The notes below the pieces were generated by a model. It ran no database searches. It was not told where the DNA came from and was given only the letters and a program-made list of their open reading frames with translations. A program made the position numbers and the translations under genes. A stretch of DNA of 64,000 bases, from assembly GCA_049323895.1 (NCBI GenBank), contig JBMOKT010000039.1, positions 1 through 64,000 of the forward strand, read 5' to 3'. This DNA is from JBMOKT01 sp049323895 (lineage in GTDB: Bacteria > Bacillota > Peptococcia > Peptococcales > BICA1-8). Positions 15,088 to 24,646 of the stretch are shown piece by piece. Every line of letters begins with the position of its first letter. Position 1 is the stretch's first letter.

Positions 15088-18000
15088 TTGGGTAAAATAA
15101 GCAAATATCTATTTCCTATGCAAGTTACTAAACGTATTTATTTGTGGCTGATCATAAAAATTGTACTTCTCACTATTGCATTCTTATCCCTTTTTAGCTT
15201 CCATTATATTCAAAGTTCCGAAAACTACCACAAGCGCTCCATTTTAAATGTGGCAGCGTATCTGGAAGGAAAAGTTAATTTATCTTTTGATGAGATACTT
15301 ATGGGAGAGGGAGCAGTTGACAAACCGGTTAAAGAAAAGGTAGGGGTAATTAATAAAAAACTGCAGCCTATAGTAAATGAAGTAAGTAAGCTATATCCTG
15401 ATATGGGTATGGGGTATTATTCCATAGAGCTAGATCATGTAGTGGCGGCAGCCCCTAATTTTACACCTGATTTACTAGTTCAGGTCCCTCGAAGCTATCC
15501 ATATTTTCAGAGCTACCAGTCGGGCAAACCGGAATTCGGCAAATCAGACAAATCTATTGGCTGGTTCGGTAATTCCATCCTTTTTGTAACATATCCAATA
15601 GTACATAATGGGAAGGCAATAGGTCACTCTTGGGCTAATATCACACTCGAGGGTTTATATTTGTCTGCCGTTGGAAACATTTTAAAAATGATATTTTTTA
15701 TTTTACTATTAATAATAGGATTAGTTGTCTTAATCAGCATAGGATTTAACATCGTAAGAAAAGAGCTTAGTTCCTATTGTCAGCATATTATAAATTCTTC
15801 CGAGAATCTTAGTGAAAATGTTATTACAGAATTTAAGCCTTTTTTTGATGAAATAAATAAAAGTCGTCAATTATTAATAAGTACCAACAGGAACCTGCAA
15901 AAGGAAATTGAAGAACGGAAGAAGACCGAAGAAAAACTAATATTAACACTGGGCGAAGTTGAAATCCGCAAGGAAGAAATAGCTGCCCTTTTTAAGAGTG
16001 CGTACCTTGTTTTGGAGATGAGGGATTTTAAGAAAACGGCTCGGACTATTTTTGAAGCCTGTCGGGAATTGACGGGAGCCACATCTGGCTATGTGGCCCT
16101 TCTATCAGAAGATGGCAGAGAAAACCAGGTATTGTTTTTAGATTCAGGGGGAATGCCTTGTGCTGTAGACCCAAGCCTCCCTATGCCGATAAGAGGTCTA
16201 AGAGAGGAAGCTTATCTCAAAGGGGAAGTTGTTTATAATAATCAATTTGGAAAAAGCAATTGGCATACCTATCTGCCCCCGGGGCATATGAAGCTTGATA
16301 ATGTATTATTCAGCCCCCTTGTAATAAAAGGAAAAACGTTGGGTATCCTAGGTCTGGCAAATAAACCCGGGGGCTTTACCGAGGAGGACAGGCGTCTTAG
16401 TAAAGGCTTTAGTGATATGGTAGCCGTTGCCCTCCGGAATTCACGGAATTTGTCTAAATTGACCAAGAGTATTTTCAGTATTCAGAAAGCTGCTTATAAT
16501 ACAAGTGACCCAATTGTTGCCTTCAACAAACAAGGGGTAGTAGTTTTTTGTAATAATGTTTTCAAAAATTTATTTCAATATGAATTTCCCGAAGTATGGA
16601 AAAAGCCTATAAAGTTATTTATTCCCAGACTGTTTGAGTTAATAGAAACAGATTGTCTAGACGGAATAAAAGGGGCTTTTGAAGCAGTAGGTTTTAAAAA
16701 GGACGGTACATCCCTTTCCTTGGAGCTTTCCTTAGGTTTATTAGAATTAGAAGATGAAAAACATTATACGGTTATCATCCGTGACATATCGGAACGAAAA
16801 TTAATAGAGGAAAAGCGGAGGTATTATCTTTTTGAGGACTTCCCGGAAATAATTCTTTTTACTGATGAAAAGGGAAATATAATTCAGGCAAACAAAAAAG
16901 CAATAAGATACTATGGATATAGTATCGAAGAACTTATTACCCTGAACATCACCGACCTATCGATAGAAAATAAAACTGAAAATGAAATTAATGATCAATA
17001 TGAAACTATACACCGCCGTAGAGATGATACAGTATTTCCTGTTGAAGTAACAAGATTTAATACCAGTTCTGAAAACAAAACCATAAAAATGTATTCCATC
17101 AGGGACATTTCTGAGCGGATAGAACGGGAAAACAAAATACGTGAGAGCGAAGAAAAAATAAAGAAAATTTTTAATGCCGCCCCGGTTGGGGTATGTTTAG
17201 TAAATAAAAGGCACCAGATTGTTGAATGCAACCAAATGATGACGAAAATACTTGGTTATGCAGAAGAAGAATTGAACAGGATGAGTTTTTATCAATATAC
17301 ACACCCGGAGGATATAAAGCTGACGGACGATTTTGTGAAAAATATCCTCTGCCATAATTATTCCAGCAGTACCTTGGAAAAAAGATACATTCATAAAGAC
17401 GGCGGTATTGTCTGGGCCAGAGTATGCGTGGCAGTGCTTAGTGACCGTAATGGTGAAGTAAACAGAATAGCAATAATTGAGGACATTACCCAACGGAAAG
17501 CAATGGAAAGGGAATTAGCTGTTTCTAGAGAAAAATCGGAAATATCGGCCAGGCTTGCAGCTCTGGGCACTATGGCTGCCGGCATTGCCCATGAAATAAA
17601 TCAGCCGCTAAATACCATCCGGGTAGCTGTAGAAGGTTTGCTTTATTTTTATCATGATCAACAGTTATTAGACAAAGAGGAAGTAGTGGAAACACTTGCG
17701 GAAATTAGCTCGGAAGTGGTTTCAATTGCTGAAATTATTAAAAATATGAGGTTATTTGTAAATAGCGAAGTAATTCCTGAGGATGGTTTATGTGATTTAA
17801 ATCTTATCTTAAAGAAAGAAGTAGAGAAAAATATTCATCTTGCACAACAAAATAATATTATAATTAATTGCCGGTTTAAGAATATTTCCCTAGTAAAGGG
17901 CAACCCAGGCAGGCTTGCTGAAGTTTTTAACAATCTGCTTAAGAATGCCATTGAAGCCTTAAAGTATTCTGAAAAAAGCGTTAAAGAGATTGAGATTACA

Positions 18001-18273
18001 ACATTATTAGAGGAATCATTGGTAAAAGTGGAGATAAGTGATAATGGTTTAGGAATAAGAGGAAGTGTGAAACAAAAGTTATTTGACCCCTTTTTTACTA
18101 CTAAGAAAGTAGGTGAAGGGATGGGTATAGGTTTGACAATTGTTCATGTGTTTTTACAGTCTATGGGAGCCACAATTAATGTATATAATAATGAAAAAGG
18201 TGGAGCAACATTTAAAATATGCTTTCCTTTTGCCAGGCAAGGTGAGGATAATGGACATACTTGTAGTCGATGA
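15088..18273 (+). CDS. Membrane sensor histidine kinase with GAF and three PAS domains
   Basis: About 1061 residues. N-terminal helix (about 15-40), an extracytoplasmic sensing region, a second helix near 200-225, a coiled coil, a GAF domain (about 300-450), three PAS domains (about 475-575, 590-700 and 710-830), a HisKA dimerisation helix with AAGIAHEINQPL carrying the phosphorylated His, and an HATPase domain with NNLLKNAIEAL, ISDNGLGI and GMGIGLTI. Autophosphorylation and transfer to the overlapping response regulator are expected. The start is uncertain: GGTGAT at 15075-15080 best fits the TTG at 15088; GTG codons at 15073, 15076 and 15085 are alternatives. The signal is unknown. Confidence 0.88.
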   Translation: MGKISKYLFPMQVTKRIYLWLIIKIVLLTIAFLSLFSFHYIQSSENYHKRSILNVAAYLEGKVNLSFDEILMGEGAVDKPVKEKVGVINKKLQPIVNEVSKLYPDMGMGYYSIELDHVVAAAPNFTPDLLVQVPRSYPYFQSYQSGKPEFGKSDKSIGWFGNSILFVTYPIVHNGKAIGHSWANITLEGLYLSAVGNILKMIFFILLLIIGLVVLISIGFNIVRKELSSYCQHIINSSENLSENVITEFKPFFDEINKSRQLLISTNRNLQKEIEERKKTEEKLILTLGEVEIRKEEIAALFKSAYLVLEMRDFKKTARTIFEACRELTGATSGYVALLSEDGRENQVLFLDSGGMPCAVDPSLPMPIRGLREEAYLKGEVVYNNQFGKSNWHTYLPPGHMKLDNVLFSPLVIKGKTLGILGLANKPGGFTEEDRRLSKGFSDMVAVALRNSRNLSKLTKSIFSIQKAAYNTSDPIVAFNKQGVVVFCNNVFKNLFQYEFPEVWKKPIKLFIPRLFELIETDCLDGIKGAFEAVGFKKDGTSLSLELSLGLLELEDEKHYTVIIRDISERKLIEEKRRYYLFEDFPEIILFTDEKGNIIQANKKAIRYYGYSIEELITLNITDLSIENKTENEINDQYETIHRRRDDTVFPVEVTRFNTSSENKTIKMYSIRDISERIERENKIRESEEKIKKIFNAAPVGVCLVNKRHQIVECNQMMTKILGYAEEELNRMSFYQYTHPEDIKLTDDFVKNILCHNYSSSTLEKRYIHKDGGIVWARVCVAVLSDRNGEVNRIAIIEDITQRKAMERELAVSREKSEISARLAALGTMAAGIAHEINQPLNTIRVAVEGLLYFYHDQQLLDKEEVVETLAEISSEVVSIAEIIKNMRLFVNSEVIPEDGLCDLNLILKKEVEKNIHLAQQNNIIINCRFKNISLVKGNPGRLAEVFNNLLKNAIEALKYSEKSVKEIEITTLLEESLVKVEISDNGLGIRGSVKQKLFDPFFTTKKVGEGMGIGLTIVHVFLQSMGATINVYNNEKGGATFKICFPFARQGEDNGHTCSR

Positions 18274-19213
18274 CAATATAAAAAGTTTACAAAATGTAGC
18301 AAAGTTTATTCGCAAGTTGGGTCATAATGTAGATGAATGTGAAAGTGCATTCATGGCGCTGGAGCTTTTCAAAAAACGCAGCTATCAAGTGGTTTTCAGC
18401 GATATTAAAATGCCTCAAATGTCAGGTATTGATTTATTAAAAGTCATTCCCGATTTTTCCAGTGATACTAAGGTGGTATTAATTACAGCCTATGCCGATC
18501 TTCAAACATCTATTGAGGCAGTAAGGTATAATGCCTTTGACTATTTATTAAAACCCATTAGTATCGAAAAGCTTATAGATGTGATAGAAAGGGTTAACAT
18601 ACTTTTAGCCGAAACGAAAATAAAACGTTCCTTAAATATTTTGCTTTATAGCAAACAATTGTTTTTAGCTGAAGGCATATGTGTTGCTCTCAGAACTGAA
18701 AAGGATTTTAACGTTGCAAATTATACACACACGTATACTGATTTTACCCGTCAAGCAGAATTGGGGAAATGTGACATAATTTTGGTGGATGTTGATTCAA
18801 TCCCAATGGAAAAATGCATTTCAATTTATTTTAAATACCCCAAAAAAACGGTGATTGCCCTTACCTCATATGAAATCGGTTCCATGGATATCCCGCTGTC
18901 TATCCCGGTTATCAGCTTGGATAATTGTAGTCCCTATGACCTTATTTTAAGATTGAAAAGCTTTCTGAAGAACAGTTTTATTGAAATGGGTACATCCGTT
19001 GATATGGCATCGGCTGCCAGTCTGGGCACACAGGAAAAGGAAATCCTTTTAAGGGTGGCCCAAGGAAAAACCAATAAAGAGATTGCCCAGGAGTTATATT
19101 TAAGTCCCACCACTATAAGAAATTATGTTTCTAAAATACTGCAGAAACTGAATATACCAAATAGAACAGCAGCAGCATTATTTGTTTCCAAATATATGCT
19201 TAACAATGATTAA
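18251..19213 (+). CDS. Response regulator with two receiver regions and a LuxR-type HTH
   Basis: A 320-residue regulator whose ATG (after AAGGTGAGG) overlaps the kinase gene by 23 bp, so the two are translationally coupled. Residues 1-120 form an intact receiver (VVDDN, FSDIKMP with the phosphorylated Asp, ITAYAD, LLKP). Residues about 130-240 align with a NarL-type receiver: the helix LFLAEGICVALRTEKDF and the strand CDIILVDVD are kept, but the acidic pair at its start is YS. Residues 255-320 form a LuxR/NarL HTH (TNKEIAQELYLSPTTIRNYVSKILQKL). The architecture looks like an NtrC-type receiver placed in front of a NarL-type regulator. Confidence 0.88.
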   Translation: MDILVVDDNIKSLQNVAKFIRKLGHNVDECESAFMALELFKKRSYQVVFSDIKMPQMSGIDLLKVIPDFSSDTKVVLITAYADLQTSIEAVRYNAFDYLLKPISIEKLIDVIERVNILLAETKIKRSLNILLYSKQLFLAEGICVALRTEKDFNVANYTHTYTDFTRQAELGKCDIILVDVDSIPMEKCISIYFKYPKKTVIALTSYEIGSMDIPLSIPVISLDNCSPYDLILRLKSFLKNSFIEMGTSVDMASAASLGTQEKEILLRVAQGKTNKEIAQELYLSPTTIRNYVSKILQKLNIPNRTAAALFVSKYMLNND

Positions 19214-19526
19214 TATTAAATGTGGACATTTGTCCCTCGGTTTTTTTGACAAATGGACCTATCCTTCGGACAACTTTAGACGGTTAAAATGAATTAATAA
19301 TAGATAATAGCGATTAAATAGACTTATTACAGTAGTGAAAATATTGTAAATATATTATTTTATGTCGGCAATCTTTATAGGTTGCCTGTTTTCGTTTGGT
19401 CGAATCTTAACTAAAAAATTTTAAAGTAGGTATATCTAAATATGCAAAAAGTGACATATATCACTATGAATATACAAATAGTGATATTAAAATGAAATTA
19501 AAAAATATTTACAAGGGGACGCCGCC
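19214..19526. other. 313-bp intergenic region with hairpins and a Crp/Fnr-like palindrome
   Basis: No gene or gene remnant seen. It holds GGACATTTGTCC followed by a T-run just after the regulator stop, a GGCAA/TTGCC hairpin near 19364-19395 followed by T-rich sequence, and the palindrome at 19450-19465 described separately. Confidence 0.5.
19450..19465. promoter_or_regulatory. Candidate Crp/Fnr-family operator upstream of the HD-GYP gene
   Basis: AGTGACATATATCACT has the GTGA-N6-TCAC geometry of the Crp/Fnr superfamily and lies 61 bp before the HD-GYP start. The core TGACATATATCAC recurs in inverted orientation at 22609-22621. Confidence 0.4.
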
Positions 19527-20480
19527 ATGATTGAATGGTATTTTACATTAAATACTTGGAAAAAAATTCGAGTTATTGCTGCGGTATTAGTATTTAATTA
19601 TTTCTTTCATTTTTATATGCACTCATCAAGTCTGTCTTCCCCTGGACTTTATGTTATTCCCATATCATTAGTTGCCTTGGGATTCCCTGGAATAATTAGC
19701 TGGCCCATTATCCCTCTATTAGCGGTGCTTGCTATATATAGGGATTTTTTAATAAATCCTAACTTTGTTACTCCGGAAAGATTCATTCCCATTGTAGTAG
19801 CTTTTTCTCTAGCTTATTTTATTTCCTGTCAGTTTCGGAATACCTATCTTAATATTACCCATTTAAATTGGCTATTGGAAACTCAAAAGAAGGAAATGGA
19901 ACAGACCCATAAGCATATCATTATGGGTCTAGTAAATGCTATTGATGCCAAGGATAAGTACTTGGAAGGGCACTCACGGAATGTGGCATTCTATGCCGAG
20001 CAGATTTCCCTTGCCTTAGGTTTATCGGAAATGGAAATACGTGATATTAATTATTCGGCACTATTGCATGACATCGGAAAGATAGGAATAAGTGAAACTA
20101 TTTTAAATAAAGAAAACTTACTTTCCGAGACGGAATGGAAAACAATAAAGACCCATCCGGTCATCGGTGCAAAAATAGTCAAGAATATTCCCAACTGCCG
20201 AAAAGTATCGGAAAATATTTTTTATCACCATAAGTACTATGATGGCACGGGGTATCCTGATGTAGATATCTCTGGTCAGGATATTCCTTTAGGGGCAAGA
20301 ATTATAGCTGTTGCTGATGCTTTTGATGCAATGACCTCCAGAAGATCTTACCGCTATGCCATGAGTTCTGACAGAGCATGTGAGGAACTATTGAAATGCA
20401 AAGGTACACAGTTTGACCCGCAGGTTATTGAAGCATTCCTGAAATTTTTGTCTCAGAGGGAACAGGAAGCTCTGCCGTAA
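19527..20480 (+). CDS. Membrane-bound HD-GYP phosphodiesterase
   Basis: A 317-residue protein: about four N-terminal membrane helices (residues 15-105), a short coil, then an HD-GYP domain with HSRNVAFYAEQI, HDIGKIGI, HPVIGAKI, HHKYYDGTGYP and DAFDAMTSRRSY. All metal-binding and GYP residues are present, so hydrolysis of cyclic di-GMP is likely. The membrane part resembles no sensor that I can name. AAGGGGACG precedes the ATG. The Spo0E-like gene follows 30 bp downstream and a chemoreceptor further on. Confidence 0.9.
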   Translation: MIEWYFTLNTWKKIRVIAAVLVFNYFFHFYMHSSSLSSPGLYVIPISLVALGFPGIISWPIIPLLAVLAIYRDFLINPNFVTPERFIPIVVAFSLAYFISCQFRNTYLNITHLNWLLETQKKEMEQTHKHIIMGLVNAIDAKDKYLEGHSRNVAFYAEQISLALGLSEMEIRDINYSALLHDIGKIGISETILNKENLLSETEWKTIKTHPVIGAKIVKNIPNCRKVSENIFYHHKYYDGTGYPDVDISGQDIPLGARIIAVADAFDAMTSRRSYRYAMSSDRACEELLKCKGTQFDPQVIEAFLKFLSQREQEALP

Positions 20481-20510
20481 ATTACTTTTTAGATGGTGGA
20501 GGATAGATAC

Positions 20511-20687
20511 ATGGATAAGGTTAATTTGCTAGAAGCAATTGAGAGAATTAGGGATGAATTGGAAGAGGAATTTTTAAAAACAGTAACTCTAAACAATCAG
20601 AAGCTTCTAAACAAAAGCAGGGAACTAGATCGGCTAATAGTAGAGTATTACAATCAGCAAAAAGAACAATGTCAAAAAAAGAATTGA
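20511..20687 (+). CDS. Spo0E-like aspartyl-phosphate phosphatase
   Basis: A 58-residue two-helix protein with the family motif SRELDRLI (SxxxD type) near residues 38-45. Such proteins remove the phosphate from Spo0A~P and delay sporulation. An upstream ATG at 20493 overlaps the ribosome binding site, so the ATG at 20511, 8 nt after GGAGGA, is preferred. It follows the HD-GYP gene closely, which may link second-messenger turnover to the sporulation decision. Confidence 0.85.
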   Translation: MDKVNLLEAIERIRDELEEEFLKTVTLNNQKLLNKSRELDRLIVEYYNQQKEQCQKKN

Positions 20688-20831
20688 CAAACTTTTGAAA
20701 GGCACAGGTTCTGACAAAGGTTTTTACATATAGTTACAAGACCGATAGGTTGGTCAAGGTAGAAACTGCCAAAACCAGGCAGTAAAATAAAAACACATCG
20801 GAAAACTAGGTTATTTAGGGAGGAATAAGCC
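20688..20831 (+). other. Structured leader of the chemoreceptor gene
   Basis: The 144 bp contain a GACC-GATAGGTT-GGTC hairpin and a perfect ACTGCC / GGCAGT hairpin with a 7-nt loop (20765-20783), then AAAACA and the ribosome binding site GGGAGGA. It does not match the cyclic di-GMP riboswitch consensus that I compared it with. It may be just a promoter leader. Confidence 0.3.
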
Positions 20832-22520
20832 ATGAAGTTAAAAGTTGGTACAAGGATTATGCTAGGGTTTGGGTTGCTAGTTATTTTTCTCATAATTGTG
20901 GGTGGGATTTCGTATACTAATTTTAATAGTGTTGAGAAACTTAAAAACCAAATCCTAGAAAAGAATTACCCCGGAGTAAGAGCGGCCGAGGCTATTCTGA
21001 GTAGTCAGGTTAACCAAGGGTTAGGGCTGCGGGGATTTTTGTTAACTGGACAGGAGGAATTTATCAATAATTATGAAAGGTATAAAAAGGAATGCTCTGA
21101 TGCTGTTCAACAATCTTTTGATTTAGCCTATACTCAGAAGGTACAAGATTTAGTAAAAAAAGCCCAAGGGTTGTCAGAGCAGTATGGTCAGATTGGAGAT
21201 AAAATCATCTCATTAAAGAAAGAGGGCAAAGAGACAGAGGCTCTTAATCTCATGCAAAGAGAGGCAGTGTCTCTTATGGACCAAACAAGGCAGACCGCCG
21301 AGGAAATAATCGGTATCAAGGAAAAACAGATGGAAGACATGTCTAAAGAAATTGATGCAAGCATATCCAGGGGAAAGCAGATTATATTAATAATGACTGT
21401 CGCAGCTTTGGTTATTTCAATAATAGTATCTGCTGTCACTGGTAGAAGTATTACCAAGCCTGTTGCTCAGATTGCAGAGGTTACCCGGCAGGTTGCTCAA
21501 GGGGACCTAACTAAATCAATAACCTATGTTGGGCAGGACGAATTAGGGGATTTGGCAAAAACATTCAATAGTATGGTTAGGGATTTACGAAGTGTAGTGG
21601 GTCATATTATTGATGCCTCCCATCAACTGGCAGCTGCCAGTGAAGAATTGTCATCATCTTCCCAGCAGACTGCTGCGGCCGCGGAACAGGTTTCTAAAAC
21701 AATTTCCGATGTTGCTTCAGGTGCAACCGAGCAGTCCAAAAGCGTAAATGAGGCTTCTGCCGTCTTAGATGAGCTTTCAGTAGGAGTAAGACAGGTAGCC
21801 CAAAATGTCATGGCAGTAAATAATTCCTCAAATAAGGCTCGAAGTGCTGCAACAATGGGACAGGAAGATGCTGCTCTAGCTACTGTGAAAATGGAGCAGG
21901 TTCAAAGTTCTGCTGAAGCGGCGGCAAAAACTATTGAGGAATTGCGGGTAGGCTCTGAAAAAATAGGTGAAATTGTTGATGTAATTAAAGGCATTGCCGG
22001 GCAGACTAACTTATTGGCATTAAATGCAGCCATTGAAGCCGCTCGGGCTGGGGAACAGGGGCGAGGTTTTGCCGTTGTTGCTGAAGAAGTGCGGAAATTG
22101 GCGGAGGAATCCAGGGTATCTGCGGAAACTATTGCTAATTTAATTAATAATATTCAGATTGGTACGGCAAAAGCAGTGGAAGCTATGAACTTAGGTGCCA
22201 AAGACGTAGAGGAAGGTGTCAAAACCGTTCGGAAATCAATTAGTGCCTTTAATGCAATAAATAAAGAAATTCTTGAAGTATCTGAACAGGTTGAACAGGT
22301 CTCTGCCGCAAGTCAGCAAATGGCCTCAGGCAGCGAGCAGGTTGTAGTATCGATGAAAAATATAGAAAAACTATCCGGGCAAATGGATGCGGGGGCTCAA
22401 GAGGTAGCTGCATCGGTGGAAGAGCAGACCGCTTCCATGGAGGCAGTTGCTTCTCAAGCGGAGGAATTAGCAAAGCTTGCTGAACAATTACAATTAACAA
22501 TAGCCAAATTTCAGATTTAG
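20832..22520 (+). CDS. Methyl-accepting chemotaxis protein
   Basis: A 562-residue transmembrane receptor. One helix at residues 10-30, a four-helix-bundle sensing domain (about 35-185), a second helix at 186-208, a HAMP domain (about 210-262) and a long signalling coil with the hairpin tip EQGRGFAVVAEEVRKLAEES, where CheA and CheW dock. Glutamate/glutamine pairs in the coil are typical methylation sites. The ligand is unknown. AGGGAGGAAT precedes the ATG and a strong terminator follows, so this is a single-gene unit. No chemotaxis core genes are present in the window. Confidence 0.93.
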   Translation: MKLKVGTRIMLGFGLLVIFLIIVGGISYTNFNSVEKLKNQILEKNYPGVRAAEAILSSQVNQGLGLRGFLLTGQEEFINNYERYKKECSDAVQQSFDLAYTQKVQDLVKKAQGLSEQYGQIGDKIISLKKEGKETEALNLMQREAVSLMDQTRQTAEEIIGIKEKQMEDMSKEIDASISRGKQIILIMTVAALVISIIVSAVTGRSITKPVAQIAEVTRQVAQGDLTKSITYVGQDELGDLAKTFNSMVRDLRSVVGHIIDASHQLAAASEELSSSSQQTAAAAEQVSKTISDVASGATEQSKSVNEASAVLDELSVGVRQVAQNVMAVNNSSNKARSAATMGQEDAALATVKMEQVQSSAEAAAKTIEELRVGSEKIGEIVDVIKGIAGQTNLLALNAAIEAARAGEQGRGFAVVAEEVRKLAEESRVSAETIANLINNIQIGTAKAVEAMNLGAKDVEEGVKTVRKSISAFNAINKEILEVSEQVEQVSAASQQMASGSEQVVVSMKNIEKLSGQMDAGAQEVAASVEEQTASMEAVASQAEELAKLAEQLQLTIAKFQI

Positions 22521-22529
22521 AAGAATTAA

Positions 22530-22557
22530 AAGAGCCGGGCAATGCCCGGTTCTTTTA
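22530..22557 (+). terminator. Terminator of the chemoreceptor gene
   Basis: AAAAGAGCCGGGC / GCCCGGTTCTTTT stem with a 3-nt loop; A-tract and T-tract on both sides allow bidirectional action. Confidence 0.92.
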
Positions 22558-22608
22558 ACTGTCTACATGCAGCATTATCACATATTTATTTTATCGACTA
22601 TAGGGTCT

Positions 22609-22622
22609 GTGATATATGTCAT
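22609..22622. promoter_or_regulatory. Second copy of the Crp/Fnr-like palindrome
   Basis: GTGATATATGTCAT matches, in inverted orientation, the site at 19450-19465. It lies between two converging genes, so no target promoter is obvious. Confidence 0.3.
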
Positions 22623-22745
22623 TTACTTACTTAATCTATTTTTTATATTTGTTGGATATAATCCCATAAAAATTAAAATTTTCTAATTTCAGGTCTGTTT
22701 GGCGGTAATGGAATATTTGCAAAAAGCATTTTACCGATAATAGCT

Positions 22746-23570
22746 CTAGCAAACTCTTTCAATTAACGTATATGTATTTTTAATATTTCTACCCTTACCA
22801 TAAGGAATTACCAGAGGGGTTCCAAATAAAGGATCTAAGGTAATATGACAATCCATACCAAAAACCCTTTTAATCATTTCATTTGTAAATATATCCTCAG
22901 GTTTGCCTTGGGCAAATACTGTTTTATTGCTTACCGCAATAATGTGGTCTGCATACCTGCCAGCTAAATTAAGATCATGAAGAACCATGATTATCGTTCT
23001 TTTTTCCTTGCGGTTTAAATCATAAAGCAAATCTAAAATCTCTATTTGATGAGTCATGTCCAGATAGGTTGTAGGCTCATCTAAAATTATAATGTCGGTA
23101 TCTTGGGTCAGGGTCATAGCTATCCAGGCCCTTTGTCTTTGACCGCCGGAAAGAGAATCAACCAGTCTTTCTGCTAAGGGAAGCATATTAGTAGCCTTTA
23201 AAGCATTAATAACCATTGTTTCATCCTGTTTAGACCACTGCTTTAGCCAACTTTGGTATGGATAACGACCTTGTTTTACTAACTGAAGGACCGTTAATCC
23301 CTCGGGTGCAGTTGGTCCTTGGGGTAAGATGGCTAAATGTTTAGCTATCTCTTTCGTAGAATGCTTGTTAATATCATTACCATTAAGAATAATTGTACCT
23401 TTGCTGGGTTTCAAAAGTCTTGCCAGGGAGCGGAGTAAGGTTGACTTTCCACATCCGTTACTTCCAACTAAAATAGTTATTTCTCCTTTAGGTATTGTTA
23501 AGTCTAAATTATCGATAATTACTGTTTCATCATAGGATAAAGTTAAATTGTTTGTCTTAAGGCTATGCAT
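22746..23570 (-). CDS. Siderophore/haem-type ABC transporter ATPase (FecE/FepC-like)
   Basis: A 274-residue ATP-binding subunit. Walker A GSNGCGKST, Q-loop LPQGPTAPEG, signature LSGGQRQRAW, Walker B DIIILDEPTTYLD and the switch His in VLHDLNLAGRYADH. The GRYPYQ segment is typical of iron-chelate transporters. It powers import through the two permeases encoded upstream in the same operon (26-bp gap to the second). GGAGTGAT precedes the ATG. The Fur-like boxes at the operon start indicate iron-repressed expression. Confidence 0.93.
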   Translation of the reverse strand: MHSLKTNNLTLSYDETVIIDNLDLTIPKGEITILVGSNGCGKSTLLRSLARLLKPSKGTIILNGNDINKHSTKEIAKHLAILPQGPTAPEGLTVLQLVKQGRYPYQSWLKQWSKQDETMVINALKATNMLPLAERLVDSLSGGQRQRAWIAMTLTQDTDIIILDEPTTYLDMTHQIEILDLLYDLNRKEKRTIIMVLHDLNLAGRYADHIIAVSNKTVFAQGKPEDIFTNEMIKRVFGMDCHITLDPLFGTPLVIPYGKGRNIKNTYTLIERVC

Positions 23571-23596
23571 AATATCACTCCTTATATTATGAGTTT

Positions 23597-24646
23597 CTAT
23601 TTTTTATATAAAAGATATATAAAGTATGGTGCACCTATAGATGCGGTAAATACTCCGGCTGGAATATCAAGGGGTAAAAATGCAGTTCTGCCAACGGTAT
23701 CAGCTAACAGTACTATTATTCCGCCAATTAAGGCGGAGGCTGGCAGCAAAGCACCGAAAGCAGAGCCTACCAGCTTTCTTGCTATATGGGGAGCCAATAA
23801 ACCAACAAAACTAATTCCACCGGCAAAAGCTACTGCTCCTCCAGCCAAGGCTGTACTCATTAATAAAAAAATGAATCTTTGCTTATTAGCCTTGCTGCCT
23901 AAACCAATGGAAACTTCATCTCCTAGTTCCTGAATGTTTAGTTTTCTGGCACTAATAAATACAAAAGGAACGATAATTATAACCCAAGGCAAAAGAATAT
24001 TAACATACTGCCATGAGGATCCATAGACACTGCCTGTTAGCCACAGAGTTGCCTGGGTAGCGAGATATAACGGGCCAAACACTATCATGATTGTTGTCAG
24101 TGCCTGCATGGCTGCCGAGACACCTATTCCGATTAAAATCAACCTTGTAGGGCTGACTCCGTTTTTCCAGGCCACGAAATAGATTAAAAGTGCAATTAAT
24201 GATGCACCCAAAAAAGCTGCTGCAGGAAGCCAATTTATACTCACTGTCAAAGAATTATTATTAGTATCACTGTACATTGCTAAAAAAGATACTGCCCCCA
24301 AAGATGCTCCACCCGTAATACCTATAATATCCGGGGAGGCTAAAGGATTACGAATTATACCTTGTAAGATAGCACCAGATAGGGCTAATGATGAGCCTAC
24401 TAATAGGGCAATAATTATTCTTGGCAATCTAAAGATCTTGATAACAAGGCTTTGTAGTTCTGTTCCTTTGTTAAATAAAGATTGAATAACCTCCACCATA
24501 TTAACCTTAGTAGTCCCCAATCCCATGCTAATAAAAGATAATAAAATAGTTATACAGGCCAGAGTAGATATTACAGCAACAACTTTTCTATCTACTAAGA
24601 AGGAAAGGGAATTATTTTTGGTACGAAAGACTGTATATTTACTCAT
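23597..24646 (-). CDS. Iron-chelate ABC transporter permease (FecCD family), second subunit
   Basis: A 349-residue permease with a hydrophilic 20-residue start and about ten helices. FecCD hallmarks: RLPRIIIALLVGSSLALSGAILQGIIRNPLASPDIIGITGGASLGA in the first third, and GGISFVGLLAPHIARKLVG near the coupling helix. Its ATG overlaps the stop of the preceding permease gene by 4 bp (ATGA), which suggests coupled translation and equal amounts of both subunits. Confidence 0.93.
   Translation of the reverse strand: MSKYTVFRTKNNSLSFLVDRKVVAVISTLACITILLSFISMGLGTTKVNMVEVIQSLFNKGTELQSLVIKIFRLPRIIIALLVGSSLALSGAILQGIIRNPLASPDIIGITGGASLGAVSFLAMYSDTNNNSLTVSINWLPAAAFLGASLIALLIYFVAWKNGVSPTRLILIGIGVSAAMQALTTIMIVFGPLYLATQATLWLTGSVYGSSWQYVNILLPWVIIIVPFVFISARKLNIQELGDEVSIGLGSKANKQRFIFLLMSTALAGGAVAFAGGISFVGLLAPHIARKLVGSAFGALLPASALIGGIIVLLADTVGRTAFLPLDIPAGVFTASIGAPYFIYLLYKK

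Noticed and set aside
20688..20831. Possible cyclic di-GMP riboswitch before the chemoreceptor
   Set aside because: The GCACAGG-like start is there, but the conserved GGGCAAACC, GACGCAAAGCC and closing elements are not.
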